Shown: piece after piece, positions 27,579-37,410 of the stretch
How positions within the stretch are numbered: the first letter of the stretch is position 1
Layout: the number at the start of each line of letters is the position of its first letter
DNA from: Kribbibacterium absianum
GTDB lineage: Bacteria > Actinomycetota > Coriobacteriia > Coriobacteriales > Atopobiaceae
Direction: 5' to 3'
NCBI RefSeq assembly: GCF_030067705.1
Contig: NZ_JASJEX010000002.1
Span: 1-64,000 of the forward strand
Length of the DNA: 64,000 nucleotides
Translations under genes and position numbers: made by a program
The notes under the pieces: model-generated
Told to the model about the DNA's origin: nothing
The model's database searches: none
What the model saw: the letters and a program-made list of their open reading frames with translations, nothing else

Positions 27579-30500
27579 CTAGTGCGTCGCGCGCCCGCTC
27601 TCCTCCGTCAGGTGGCGGAGGCCGGCCTTCGCGTAGTCAATGGACTCCCAGTCCGCCTGCCACGTCCAGTTGCCCTCTTCCTGACCCGGCACGTTCATGC
27701 GCGCACCGGAAGCGAGGCCGAGCACGTCCTGCAACGGGACCATGACCAGGTCGTCGGCGCAATGGAGCGCCATCGCCACCACGGACCACGTCAGGTGGCG
27801 CGCGTAGCCCCAGTCGCTGATGGAGAACCGCTCCATCAGCGAGCCCATCAGGGTGTCGGTGTCGTGGGTGGAGGTGTACGCCGCCTTGCCGCGGATGGGC
27901 GTGAAGCCCTGGCGGATGTCGCCGCCCTTGTAGAACGGGATGACGTCCATGCCCGGGAAACCGGTCTGGCTCATGAGCCCGCGCACCACCGGGGTGATGG
28001 TGCCGAGGTCCTCGGCGATCACCGGCAGGGGGCCGAACTTCTTGGCGGCCGTCTCGAACAGGTCGAGGGACGGGCCGGGCAGCCAGCGACCCTCCGAGGC
28101 CTTCTGGCCCTCTTGGATCACGTAGTAGTTCTGGAAGCCCACGAAGTGGTCCAGGCGCACGCGGTCGTAGAGGTCGAACGCACGGCCGAGACGGGCGAGC
28201 CACCAGCCGTAGTCGTCCTTCTTGTGCGCCGGCCAGTTGTAGGTCGGGTTGCCCCAGATTTGACCCTCCGGCGCGAGGTCGTCGCCCGGCACGCCCGCCA
28301 CCTCGGTCTGGTGCCCGGTGGCGTCCAGGTTGAACATCGTGCGGTTGGACCAGACGTCCGAGGACTCCATCGACACGTAGATGGGCATGTCGCCGATGAT
28401 CTGGACGTCGTGCTCGTTGGCGTAGGCCTTGAGGTTGTCCCACTGGATCTGGAACAGGAACTGCTGGAACTGGTGCAGCTTCACGCGGCTCGTGAGCTCC
28501 TTGCGGGTGGCCAGCGCAGGCGACCAGTTCTTGTAGGGCGCCTTCCAGTCGGCCCAGCTCGGCACGTCGCCGGGCTCGACGTCGTCCCACATGGCGGGCA
28601 GCGGCTTGCCCAGCTCCTCCGCGGCGGCCTTCTCGTCGCGGAGCAGGTCGCGGATCGCCATGAACGTGGCGTGCGCCTTGAGCCAGCGACGGTTCTTGCG
28701 CGCGAACGCGGTGTAGGTCGCCGTGGGCACCACCTCGCGGCCGCGACCGGTGGGGATGGGCTTGCCCTCGCACCAGCTGGTGTAGAGCTTCTCCCAGCTG
28801 TCGCCGTCGCGGTCCACGAGGGACGGCTCGCCGGCAAAGGCCGAGAGACCCGCATAGGGGCTGCCGTGCTTGTCCACCGGGTTCACCGGGAGGACCTGCC
28901 AGTAGCGCTGGCCGGCCTCGGAGAGGAAGTCCACGAACCGGTAGGCCTCGGGGCCCAGGGTGCCGGGGCCCGGCTCCTGGCCGTCGGTGCGGGGCACGGA
29001 GGTGATGTGGGCCATCACGCCGGCACCGCGCTCGAAGGGCTTCGCCAGGGCGGAGGGCGCGTGGAAGCGGATCACCGCGGAGCCGAGGTTCGGGAGGTTG
29101 ACCACCACGTGGTTCTCCTCGAGGCGCAGCGGCAGCCCGTCCACCAGCTCGTCGGCCTGCTCGCCGAGGCGCGGGAGCCACACCTCGTGGCCCTGGTCCA
29201 GGTTGCGGTTCACGACGACGCAGAGGACCTCTTCGCCCGGCTTGGGGTTGCCGTTCTCGTCGGCGTAGTAGCGATAGAAGCCGTAGACGTCCGGGCCGGC
29301 CGAGAAGGGCCTGAAGTCGCCGTCCACGAGCACCGGGAACTGTTTGCGCAGGTTGATGGCGTTCGCGTAGAGCGTCTGGACGTCCTCGTCCTCATGACCC
29401 CAGGGGTAGGTGCTGCGGTTGTAGGGGTCGGTGAAGCCCTCGACGCCGGCCTCGTCGCCGTAGTACACGCAGGGCACGCCCGGCGAGCACATCTGCACGA
29501 GCACGGCGAGCCACATGCGGTGCTTGGCCAGGTCGCGCTCGCCCGGGTTCAGGCGGAACCAGTGCTTCTGGTGGTCGGTGAGCGACGCCGGGTCCGGCGC
29601 GCCGCCGAGAATCGTGAACAGGCGCGTGCGGTCGTGGCTGCCCAGGAGATTGAGGGTCTCGTAGAACGCCTGAGCCGGGTAGTTCTCCTTGAGGGTGGCC
29701 ATGCGCTCCACCATCTCCTCCGCCGGCCACGCGCCGGCGAGGTACTCGAGGAGCGCCTCGCGGAAGGGGTAGTTCATCACGGAGTCGAGCTCGTAGCCGT
29801 CCAGGTAGTGGCGCATCTCGCCGTAGGCCACCTTGTTGGAGGCGTCCTCCCAGACCTCGCCGAGGAGCAGGGCGTCGGGCTTGACGCGGTCCTCGGCGGC
29901 CTTGATGCCGGCGATGAACTGGTCGTTGAGCTCGTCGGCCACGTCGAGGCGCCAGCCGCGCGCGCCCATCTTGAGCCAGTGCTCCACGACGCCGTCCTCG
30001 CCGTACACGAACCGCTGCCACTCCGGGTTGTGCTTGTCGAGGTCGGGCATGTTGTCCACGCCCCACCAGCAGGTGTAGGAGCCGTCCTCCTTGATGAGGT
30101 ACCAGGGGTAGTAGGGGCTCTCCTTCCCCTGCCAGGCGCCGGGCTCGGGGTAGGTGCCGAACTTGTTGAAGTACTTGGAGTCGGTGCCCGTGTGGTTGAA
30201 CACGCCGTCCAGGATGATCGAGATGCCCACCTTCTCGGCGTCGGCGCACAGGCGCTTGAACGACTCGTCGTCGCCGAGCATCGGGTCGACCTTGAGGTAG
30301 TCGGCGGTGTCGTAGCGGTGGTTCGACAGCGCCTCGAAGATCGGGTTGAGGTAAATGGCCGTGAAGCCGCGCTCCGCCAGGCGCGGAAGCTCCTCGCGGA
30401 TGCCCTCGAGGGTGCCCCCGTAGAAGTTCCAGTCGTTGACGGCGCCGTTGGCGTCACGGTTGTACCAGACGGGGGTGTCCCAGTCGTCCACGAAGGAGCG

Positions 30501-31001
30501 ACGCTCGGGCGCGTTGCGGTGGAACGCGAACGCGTCGTGCACACGGTCCGCCCAGTCGGCGCCGCGCTTGTAGCGGTCCGGGAAGATCTGGTACACGATG
30601 CCGTTGCGGTACCAATCGGGCCGCACCGCGCGCTCGTGATACACGGTGATCTGGAACGAGGGGGGCATGTGGTTGTACATCTGGCCCACGCCGCCGGTGC
30701 GGCCCTCGCGCGCGCCGTAGTAGCGCACGACGCCGTCGGAGCCCTCGAGCACGAAGCAGTACCACAGAAGGCCGAGCGGCTCCGCGGTCAGCTGACCCGT
30801 GAAGCGCAGGCGGCCGTCGGCCTCCTCCGTCCGCTCCATGGGGATGAATTGCTCGCCAACGCCGTCCGCCCAGGTGCGGATGCTGGCTTTCGCCCCGGGG
30901 TCGTCCCACACGTCCACGCTCAACGTGACGGCGCCGCCCACAGGGGCGGCGCCGTAGGGAGTTCTGTACCCCAGGGCCCGACTGTCGTGCAGGGCCCTCA
31001 T
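27579..31001 (-). CDS. fusion of GH13 alpha-glucosidase/debranching-type enzyme and GH77 4-alpha-glucanotransferase
   Basis: A 1140-residue two-enzyme protein. The ATG at 31001 has GAGAGGA upstream. After an N-terminal beta domain, residues about 125-590 form a GH13 barrel with the nucleophile in GWRLDVADE, the acid/base in LLLGEVWE and the stabiliser in LLGSHDRTR. From about residue 640 a GH77 (MalQ-type) domain has YDRVRLDHFVGF (nucleophile), PVIAEDLG (acid/base) and TSTHDTDT (stabiliser). All six catalytic acids are present, so both halves should work. The protein would trim branches and rearrange maltodextrins released from glycogen. It is the last gene of the glycogen operon. Confidence 0.93.
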   Translation of the reverse strand: MRALHDSRALGYRTPYGAAPVGGAVTLSVDVWDDPGAKASIRTWADGVGEQFIPMERTEEADGRLRFTGQLTAEPLGLLWYCFVLEGSDGVVRYYGAREGRTGGVGQMYNHMPPSFQITVYHERAVRPDWYRNGIVYQIFPDRYKRGADWADRVHDAFAFHRNAPERRSFVDDWDTPVWYNRDANGAVNDWNFYGGTLEGIREELPRLAERGFTAIYLNPIFEALSNHRYDTADYLKVDPMLGDDESFKRLCADAEKVGISIILDGVFNHTGTDSKYFNKFGTYPEPGAWQGKESPYYPWYLIKEDGSYTCWWGVDNMPDLDKHNPEWQRFVYGEDGVVEHWLKMGARGWRLDVADELNDQFIAGIKAAEDRVKPDALLLGEVWEDASNKVAYGEMRHYLDGYELDSVMNYPFREALLEYLAGAWPAEEMVERMATLKENYPAQAFYETLNLLGSHDRTRLFTILGGAPDPASLTDHQKHWFRLNPGERDLAKHRMWLAVLVQMCSPGVPCVYYGDEAGVEGFTDPYNRSTYPWGHEDEDVQTLYANAINLRKQFPVLVDGDFRPFSAGPDVYGFYRYYADENGNPKPGEEVLCVVVNRNLDQGHEVWLPRLGEQADELVDGLPLRLEENHVVVNLPNLGSAVIRFHAPSALAKPFERGAGVMAHITSVPRTDGQEPGPGTLGPEAYRFVDFLSEAGQRYWQVLPVNPVDKHGSPYAGLSAFAGEPSLVDRDGDSWEKLYTSWCEGKPIPTGRGREVVPTATYTAFARKNRRWLKAHATFMAIRDLLRDEKAAAEELGKPLPAMWDDVEPGDVPSWADWKAPYKNWSPALATRKELTSRVKLHQFQQFLFQIQWDNLKAYANEHDVQIIGDMPIYVSMESSDVWSNRTMFNLDATGHQTEVAGVPGDDLAPEGQIWGNPTYNWPAHKKDDYGWWLARLGRAFDLYDRVRLDHFVGFQNYYVIQEGQKASEGRWLPGPSLDLFETAAKKFGPLPVIAEDLGTITPVVRGLMSQTGFPGMDVIPFYKGGDIRQGFTPIRGKAAYTSTHDTDTLMGSLMERFSISDWGYARHLTWSVVAMALHCADDLVMVPLQDVLGLASGARMNVPGQEEGNWTWQADWESIDYAKAGLRHLTEESGRATH

Positions 31002-31031
31002 AGGTGTCCTCTCGGTCGCGGTAGCACCCTC

Positions 31032-32507
31032 CTACACGGGTGTTACCTCAGGATGCAGCCGTCGATACATATCGATGTACTGACTGGCCGCCTTTGTCCA
31101 GCTGAAGTCCACAGACATGGCTTGGCGCTGGAGGTTCTGCCACGCCGCCTGGTCGGTCCAGAAGACCTCGCAGGCGTTCATCAGGCAGTCCACCATTTCG
31201 TCGCCGTTGAAGTTGGCGAACGAGAACCCGGTGCCCTCGCCCGTGAACTTGTTGTACGGGATCACAGAGTCCTTAAGACCGCCTGTTTCACGCACAACCG
31301 GCAACGTACCGTATCGCATGGACATCATCTGCGACAGTCCGCAAGGCTCGAACAGCGACGGCATCAAGAAAAGATCAGCACCTGCATACATCCTCTGCGA
31401 AAGGCCGAGGTCGAAGTCGATCCGCGCGCACATGGAGCCCCGGTACTTCCAGTCGAAGTAGCGCAGGGAGTCCTCGTAGCAGCGGTCGCCCGTGCCGAGG
31501 ACGGCCACCTGCACGGAGCGCCCGAGCACGCGCTCGAGGCCGTACTGGACCAGGTCGAGGCCCTTTTGCTTGGTGAGGCGCGTGACCATCGCGACGAGCG
31601 GCCGGTGCGGGTTCACCTCGAGGCCCAGCTCCTCCTGGAGCCGCGCCTTGCACTCGGCCTTGCCGCTCATGTCGTCCACCGAGAACCGCGCGGGGATGTT
31701 GGGGTCCGTCGCGGGGTTCCAGGCGTCCATGTCGATGCCGTTGAGGATGCCCACCATCGCGCCCTCACGCTGGCGGAAGATGCCGTCCATGCCCTCGCCG
31801 AAGAACGGCGTGCGGAGCTCCTTGGCATAGGTGGGGCTCACGGTGGAGAGCAGGTCGCTGTAGATCAGCGCGCCCTGCATGTAGTTCACGGTCTTGGGGC
31901 CGCAGTAGAGCTGCGCCACGGCCGCCTGCACGCCCGCCAGGCCGCAGGCGTCCTCGAGCACGGTGTCGCCGTACTGGCCCTGGAACTTGGCGTTGTGGAT
32001 GGAGTACACGGTGCGCACGTTGTCGTAGAGCGGGAGCCCCTGGTAGAACTCGCGCAGAAAGACGGGTGCCAGGGCCGTCTGCCAGTCGTTGCAGTGCAGG
32101 ACGTCGCACCGGAAGTCCGGCAGGTACTGCAGCGACTCCGTGACGGCCTTGGAGAAGAACGCGAAGCGCTCGCCGTCGTCGAAGTAGCCGTAGAGGCTGC
32201 CGCGCTTGAAGTACTTCTCGTTGTCGATGAAGTACCACTGCACGCCGTCCTCGACGATGCGCTCAAGGCCGCAGTACTCGTTGCGCCATCCGAGGTTGAG
32301 GTAGAAGTCGGCCACGTGCTCCATGCGGTCGACGTACTCCTGCTTGATGGTGCCGTACTTGGGGAGCATGACCACCACTTGGCAGCCCTGTTTGACCAGG
32401 GCCTTGGGGAGGGAGCCCGCCACGTCACCGAGGCCGCCCGTCTTGCAGAACGGGGCAGCCTCAGCGGAGGCGAACACCACGCGGAGGTCTCGGCGTTGCG
32501 TGGCCAC
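31032..32507 (-). CDS. glgA: glycogen synthase (ADP-glucose type)
   Basis: A 491-residue GT5 glycosyltransferase extending glycogen from ADP-glucose. The N-terminus has the ADP-glucose loop CKTGGLGDVAGSLP, and the C-terminal domain has EPCGLSQMMSMRYGTLPVVRETGGL. The GTG start overlaps the glgD stop by one base (TAGTG). It is followed after 30 bp by the GH13/GH77 fusion. Confidence 0.95.
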   Translation of the reverse strand: MATQRRDLRVVFASAEAAPFCKTGGLGDVAGSLPKALVKQGCQVVVMLPKYGTIKQEYVDRMEHVADFYLNLGWRNEYCGLERIVEDGVQWYFIDNEKYFKRGSLYGYFDDGERFAFFSKAVTESLQYLPDFRCDVLHCNDWQTALAPVFLREFYQGLPLYDNVRTVYSIHNAKFQGQYGDTVLEDACGLAGVQAAVAQLYCGPKTVNYMQGALIYSDLLSTVSPTYAKELRTPFFGEGMDGIFRQREGAMVGILNGIDMDAWNPATDPNIPARFSVDDMSGKAECKARLQEELGLEVNPHRPLVAMVTRLTKQKGLDLVQYGLERVLGRSVQVAVLGTGDRCYEDSLRYFDWKYRGSMCARIDFDLGLSQRMYAGADLFLMPSLFEPCGLSQMMSMRYGTLPVVRETGGLKDSVIPYNKFTGEGTGFSFANFNGDEMVDCLMNACEVFWTDQAAWQNLQRQAMSVDFSWTKAASQYIDMYRRLHPEVTPV

Positions 32508-33604
32508 TAGTCGCGTCCCTTCCCCTTGATGAGAATGTTCTCGCGCGTGCCGCGGAGCTCGGTGCGGGCCGGGATCACGTTGTCGCGGTCCACGATCGCG
32601 CTCTCCACCTTGGCGCCGCTCTCGATGACGCAGGACTGCATCACGATGGCGTCACGCACCGTCGCGCCGGCCTCGACGATGACGTCGCGGCCGATGATGG
32701 AGTTCTCCACGCACCCGGCGATGCGCGTGCCGGCGGCCACCATGGAGTTCACGACCTTGCAGCCCGGCTCGTACTTGGCGGGCGGGTTGTCGTGCGCCTT
32801 GGTGTAGACCGGGCGCTCCTCCTGGAAGATCTGGTCGTCCATCTCGGGGTCCAGGAGCTTCATCGAGTTCTTGTAGAAGCACTTGGACGAGAAGACCGCG
32901 AGCGTGGGGCCGTCGAAGTCGTAGGTCTGCACGTTGACGCGGTCGAGGTCCGGCACCATGGCCTCGAAGAGGTCCAGGTAGTCGATGGACTGGTACCAGG
33001 AGAGCAGCTGCTTCAGGATGTCGATGGACACGACGAAGCAGTCGAGGAACTCGGTGTCGCCGTACTCGACGCCGTTGTGGACGCCCACGACGCGGCCGTT
33101 GTCGGTGCGGAAGCCCATGAGCGAGATGTTGGTCTCCTCGGCCTTGTGCGTGACGACGGTGATGTCGGCGCCGGACTTGGCGTGCTCGTCGACGAGGGCC
33201 TGGTAGTCCATGTTGTAGATGATGTTCGCGGCGCTCACGATCACGTAGGGGCGCGTGGTCTCCTTGTCGAGGAAGACCTTGTTCTGCACCATGTCGCGGA
33301 TCAGGAAGCGGGCGCCCGAGCGGGTGGTCCCGTAGGCGGTGCCGGGCAGCATGAAGAGGCCGCCGTGCTTGCGGTCGAGCGACCAGTCCTTGCCGCTCTC
33401 GAGGTGGTCGAGCAGGGCGCGGTAGTTGCTCGGCAGGATCATGCCCACCGTGCGGAGGCCGGCGTTGACCATGTTGGACAGCACGAAGTCCACCATGCGG
33501 TAACGGCCGGCGACGGGCAGCGCCGCAGGCGGACGGGCAGCGGTGAGGACGCTGGGATTCTTAGTGGAGTAGTTCGTCGTGATGAGGCCGATGGCGCGAT
33601 CCAT
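32507..33604 (-). CDS. glgD: ADP-glucose pyrophosphorylase regulatory-type subunit
   Basis: A 365-residue paralogue of GlgC. It lacks the glycine-rich nucleotide loop; its N-terminus instead reads ITTNYSTKNPSVLTAARP, as in GlgD of Gram-positive bacteria, where GlgD partners GlgC and is itself poorly active. The C-terminal left-handed beta-helix repeats are seen in the last 110 residues (AGATVRDAIVMQSCVIESGAKVESAIVD). The ATG has GGAGGAG upstream and begins 2 bp after glgC. Confidence 0.93.
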   Translation of the reverse strand: MDRAIGLITTNYSTKNPSVLTAARPPAALPVAGRYRMVDFVLSNMVNAGLRTVGMILPSNYRALLDHLESGKDWSLDRKHGGLFMLPGTAYGTTRSGARFLIRDMVQNKVFLDKETTRPYVIVSAANIIYNMDYQALVDEHAKSGADITVVTHKAEETNISLMGFRTDNGRVVGVHNGVEYGDTEFLDCFVVSIDILKQLLSWYQSIDYLDLFEAMVPDLDRVNVQTYDFDGPTLAVFSSKCFYKNSMKLLDPEMDDQIFQEERPVYTKAHDNPPAKYEPGCKVVNSMVAAGTRIAGCVENSIIGRDVIVEAGATVRDAIVMQSCVIESGAKVESAIVDRDNVIPARTELRGTRENILIKGKGRD

Positions 33605-33606
33605 CT

Positions 33607-34755
33607 TTACTCCTCCCCCTTTCCAACCACCACGTCGTCGCCGACGACCACGGTGTCCTTGACCTTGTCAACGGAGCCGAGCTTTGCGTTCTCCTCGACC
33701 ACGGCGCCCTCGCCGAGAATGGCGTTCACCACGTGCGCGCCAGCCTTGACCTTGGCGCCGGGCAGCAGGATGGAGTCCTCGACGATGGCGCGCGGGCCCA
33801 CGTACGAGTCCGTGGAGAGGATGGAGTGCGAGACGGTGCCGAACACGCCGCAGCCGTTGGCGACGAGGCTGTCGTCGACGGAGGCGCTGGCGCCGATCAG
33901 GTGCGGGCGACGCGTGGGGGCGTTGGACATGATCGGGAAGTTCTTGTCGTAGAGGTTGAACTCCGGGTCCGAGCCGAGCAGCAGCATCGCGGTGTCCTTG
34001 TAGGAGGCGATGGTGCCGACGTCGCGCCAGAAGCCGTGGAACTCGTAGCAGAAGATGCGGCGGCCCTCTTCGAGCATCCGCGGGATGATGTTGTTGCCGA
34101 AGTCATGCTCGGACTCGGGGTCGGCGGCGTCCTCCTTGAGGGCCTTGACCAGCACGTCCGTCGAGAAGATGTAGATGCCCATGGACGCGAGGTTGCTGTC
34201 CGGCTGGGCCGGCTTCTCGGTGAACTTGAGGACGGAGTCGTCCTCGTCCTTGGTGATGATGCCGAAGCGCGAGGCCTCGTCCCAGGCCACCGGCATGACC
34301 GAGATCGTGAGGTCCGCGTTGTTCTTGACGTGGACGTCGAGCATCTTGCGGTAGTCCATCGAGTACAAGTGGTCGCCCGAGAGGATCAGCACGTACTCGG
34401 GGTCGTTGGACTCGATGTAGCCGATGTTCTGATAGATGGCGTCCGCCGTGCCGGCGTACCAGGAGCCGCCGGTCTCGGTGGCGTAGGGCGGCAGGATGGA
34501 GATGCCCGCGCCGCGCTCGTCGAGGTTCCATGCCGCGCCGGTGCCGATGTAGCTGTGCAGCAGGTACGGCTTGTACTGGGTCAACACGCCCACCGTGTTG
34601 ATGTCCGAGTTCGCGCAGTTGGACAGCGCGAAGTCGATGATGCGGTACTTGCCGCCGAAGGACACCGCCGGTTTGGCGATGGACCGCGTCAGGGCGCCGA
34701 GGCGCGAGCCCTGACCGCCAGCAAGGAGCATCGCGAGGCACTCCTTCTTGCTCAT
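33607..34755 (-). CDS. glgC: glucose-1-phosphate adenylyltransferase
   Basis: A 382-residue catalytic subunit making ADP-glucose, the controlling step of glycogen synthesis. The nucleotide loop [11 protein letters not shown] and [19 protein letters not shown] are intact, as is the catalytic GDHLYSMDY. The C-terminal beta-helix ([24 protein letters not shown]) is complete. GGAGAGG precedes the ATG. The terminator-like hairpin at 34780-34809 lies directly upstream, between glgP and glgC. Confidence 0.95.
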   Translation of the reverse strand: MSKKECLAMLLAGGQGSRLGALTRSIAKPAVSFGGKYRIIDFALSNCANSDINTVGVLTQYKPYLLHSYIGTGAAWNLDERGAGISILPPYATETGGSWYAGTADAIYQNIGYIESNDPEYVLILSGDHLYSMDYRKMLDVHVKNNADLTISVMPVAWDEASRFGIITKDEDDSVLKFTEKPAQPDSNLASMGIYIFSTDVLVKALKEDAADPESEHDFGNNIIPRMLEEGRRIFCYEFHGFWRDVGTIASYKDTAMLLLGSDPEFNLYDKNFPIMSNAPTRRPHLIGASASVDDSLVANGCGVFGTVSHSILSTDSYVGPRAIVEDSILLPGAKVKAGAHVVNAILGEGAVVEENAKLGSVDKVKDTVVVGDDVVVGKGEE

Positions 34756-34779
34756 GCGTTTCCCCTCTCCCTAAAACAG

Positions 34780-34809
34780 AAAAAGGGCCGGCGCTCCAGA
34801 CGCCGGCCC
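34780..34809 (-). terminator. terminator or attenuator between glgP and glgC
   Basis: A 9-bp GC stem (GGGCCGGCG / CGCCGGCCC, loop of 7) is followed on the minus strand by a run of five T. It would end part of the glgBP transcripts and lower glgCDA expression, or act with a separate glgC promoter. Confidence 0.8.
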
Positions 34810-34830
34810 CCTTACTTCCTCAATAGGAGC

Positions 34831-37269
34831 TTAAACGTGCCAGATGTCTTCAGCATACTCGCGGATAGTTCGATCCGAGGAGAAGAATCCGGAGTTCGCA
34901 GTGTTTGCAAGAGCCATGCGGTTCCAGGCGCGTTTGTCCGCGTACTTGCCGCAGAGGCACTCGAAGGCGTCCACATAACTCCGGAAATCTTTGAGCACGA
35001 AGTCCGCGTCGTTCTGGTGCATCAAAACGTCATGGATCATCGAGAAGTCGCCGGACAGGCGCGCGTAGGTGCCGTCCACCAGCTGGTCGACGACGCGGCC
35101 GAGGCGCTCGCGGTCGCCGTTGTAGACGTCCCAGGCCAGGTAGTAGCCGTTCTTGAGGGCCTCCACCTCGTCGACCGTGAGGCCGAAGATCTGGATGTTC
35201 TCGGCGCCGGCCATCTGCGCGATCTCGACGTTGGCGCCGTCGAGGGTGCCGAGGGTGATGGCGCCGTTGGCCATGAGCTTCATGTTGGACGTGCCCGAGG
35301 CCTCCATTCCGGCCGTGGAGATCTGCTCGGAGATCTCGGCCGCCGGGTAGATGAGCTCGGCGTTGGACACCGAGAAGTTGGGCACGAAGGCCACCTTGAT
35401 GAGCTCGCTGGCGCGCGGGTCGTTGTTGACGACGTCGGCCACCGCGTTGATGAGGCGGATGACCTCCTTGGCGAAGACGTAGCTCTGGGCCGCCTTGCCC
35501 GCGAAGATGAAGGACGTGGGCACCGGACGGAAGCCAGGGTCCGCGATGATGCGGTTGTAGAGGTCCATCACCTTGAAGATGTTGAGCAGCTGGCGCTTGT
35601 AGGCGTGGAAGCGCTTCACCTGCACGTCGAAGATCGTGTTGGTGTCGAGCACGACGCCGGTGGTGTCCTTGATGTAGGCGGCCAGGCGCTGCTTGTTCTC
35701 CAGCTTGGAGGCGCTCATCGCATCGAGGAAGACCGGGTCGTTGTAGAACGCCTCGAGGCGGCGCAGCTCGGAGGCGTCGTCCAGCCAGCCGTCACCGATG
35801 GCGCTCGTGATGAGGGAGCTGTAGCTGGGGTTCGCGTTGCCGAGGAAGCGGCGGAACGAGATGCCGTTGGTCTTGTTGTTGAACTTCTCGGGCGTGAGCT
35901 GGTAGAAGTCCTTGAGCACCTCGCGCTCGAGGATCTCGGTGTGGATCTTCGCCACGCCGTTCACCGAGTGGGAGCAGATGATCGAGAGGTTCGCCATGCG
36001 CACCTTGCCGTCCCAGAGGATGGCCGTGTCGCGGAGCAGGTCCATGCGGTCGCCGTGCTCCTGGGTGAACTCCTCACGGTAGCGGCGGTCGATCTCCTCG
36101 ACCCACATGTAGATGCGGGGCAGCAGGCGCCGGAACGTGTCGATGGGCCAGGTCTCGAGCGCCTCGGGCAGCACCGTGTGGTTGGTGTAGGAGACCGAGC
36201 GGGTGACGATGTCCCAGGCGGTGTCGTAGTCGAGGCCCTCCTCGTCGACGAGGACGCGGAGCAGCTCGGGGCCGCAGAGCGCCGGGTGCGTGTCGTTGGT
36301 GTGGATGGCGACGCGGTCCGGGAAGGCGGCCCAGTTCACGGTGCCGTCGGCGTTGGTGTTCTCGCGCTTGAAGGTGCGCATGATGGAGGCGATGCCCGCG
36401 GCCACGAACAGGTACTCCTGCTTGAGGCGCAGGATGCGGCCGTGCTCGCCGGCGTCGTTGGGATAGAGGATCGTGGAGATGGCCTCGACGTCCGTGCGGA
36501 ACTTGGACGCCTCGGCGTAGGCGCCGTCGTTGAAGGCGTCGAGGTCAAAGGCCTCCTCCACCGGCTCGGCGGACCAGATGCGCAGCTTGTTGACGGTCTT
36601 GCCGCCGTAGCCCACGACGGGGATGTCGTAGGGCACCGCCTTCACGCGCTCGCCGCCCTCGAGGGTGAACCAGCAGCGGTCGCCCTCCTGGTGGCGCACG
36701 ACGTCGCCGCCAAAGGTGACCTCGACCGCAGACTCCGGCCGGCGCACCTCCCAGGGATAGCCCTTGGCGAGCCAGTTGTCGGTGACCTCCACCTGACGGC
36801 CGTCGACGATCTGTTGCTTGAAGAGGCCGTAGCGGTAGCGCATGCCGTTGCCGTAGCCGGCGATGCCCTCGTGAGCCATGGAGTCGAGGAAGCACGCGGC
36901 GAGACGACCGAGGCCACCGTTGCCGAGGCCCGGGTCCACTTCGCAGGCCGCGAGGGTCTCGAGCGTGGTGCCCATCTCGATGAGGCCGGCGCGCACGGTG
37001 TCGAGCGCACCGAGGTTGAGCAGGTAGTTCTCGAGAAGGGGGCCGATCAGGAACTCGAGGGAGAAGTAGTAGACGCGTTTCTTCTTCTCGGCGAGGATCT
37101 CGGCGTCGTTCTTCACGTGGATGGGGCGCGAGCGGAAGGCCACGAGGTTGCACAGGGTGGCGAGGCGCTCGTTGTCGTCCGCCTCCTCGAAGTCCTTGCC
37201 CACCTCGGACTCCACCATGCGCCGGTACTTGCGCTTGAAGTCCTCCGTGGACGTGAAGATGTTCTCCAT
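34831..37269 (-). CDS. glgP: glycogen phosphorylase
   Basis: An 812-residue PLP enzyme releasing glucose-1-phosphate from glycogen. The ATG at 37269 (MENIFTSTEDFKRKYRRM) has GGAG six bases upstream; a GTG nine codons earlier has no ribosome site. The PLP-lysine region is EASGTSNMKLMANGAITLGTLDGANVE, and RIHTNDTHPAL-like and VKRFHAYKRQLLN blocks are present. Full family length. Confidence 0.96.
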   Translation of the reverse strand: MENIFTSTEDFKRKYRRMVESEVGKDFEEADDNERLATLCNLVAFRSRPIHVKNDAEILAEKKKRVYYFSLEFLIGPLLENYLLNLGALDTVRAGLIEMGTTLETLAACEVDPGLGNGGLGRLAACFLDSMAHEGIAGYGNGMRYRYGLFKQQIVDGRQVEVTDNWLAKGYPWEVRRPESAVEVTFGGDVVRHQEGDRCWFTLEGGERVKAVPYDIPVVGYGGKTVNKLRIWSAEPVEEAFDLDAFNDGAYAEASKFRTDVEAISTILYPNDAGEHGRILRLKQEYLFVAAGIASIMRTFKRENTNADGTVNWAAFPDRVAIHTNDTHPALCGPELLRVLVDEEGLDYDTAWDIVTRSVSYTNHTVLPEALETWPIDTFRRLLPRIYMWVEEIDRRYREEFTQEHGDRMDLLRDTAILWDGKVRMANLSIICSHSVNGVAKIHTEILEREVLKDFYQLTPEKFNNKTNGISFRRFLGNANPSYSSLITSAIGDGWLDDASELRRLEAFYNDPVFLDAMSASKLENKQRLAAYIKDTTGVVLDTNTIFDVQVKRFHAYKRQLLNIFKVMDLYNRIIADPGFRPVPTSFIFAGKAAQSYVFAKEVIRLINAVADVVNNDPRASELIKVAFVPNFSVSNAELIYPAAEISEQISTAGMEASGTSNMKLMANGAITLGTLDGANVEIAQMAGAENIQIFGLTVDEVEALKNGYYLAWDVYNGDRERLGRVVDQLVDGTYARLSGDFSMIHDVLMHQNDADFVLKDFRSYVDAFECLCGKYADKRAWNRMALANTANSGFFSSDRTIREYAEDIWHV

Positions 37270-37335
37270 GTGATTCTCCAATGCGTCGCGGGACACGCCG
37301 GCCCCTGTGGCACGTTACATAAATCCATGAAATAA

Positions 37336-37389
37336 GGGACTCTCGGTCCCAAAGGGTGCCCCCGGATGCGGTGACACCCGGGGGCACCC
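37336..37389 (-). terminator. two hairpins between glgB and glgP
   Basis: A 12-bp stem (GGGTGCCCCCGG / CCGGGGGCACCC, 37354-37389) and a smaller one (GGGAC / GTCCC, 37336-37350) lie in the 141-bp gap after the glgB stop. On the minus strand a short TTT follows the large stem. Partial termination or mRNA protection is plausible. Confidence 0.6.
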
Positions 37390-37410
37390 GAAAGGGCTTG
37401 TGAGGTCGCG

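Noticed and set aside
27504-32510. Plus-strand frame of about 1670 residues
   Set aside because: Antisense to the GH13/GH77 fusion and glgA; no domains are recognisable and no ribosome site fits.
33733-37335. Plus-strand frame of 1200 residues
   Set aside because: Antisense to glgC and glgP, with low-complexity Val/Asp/His composition.
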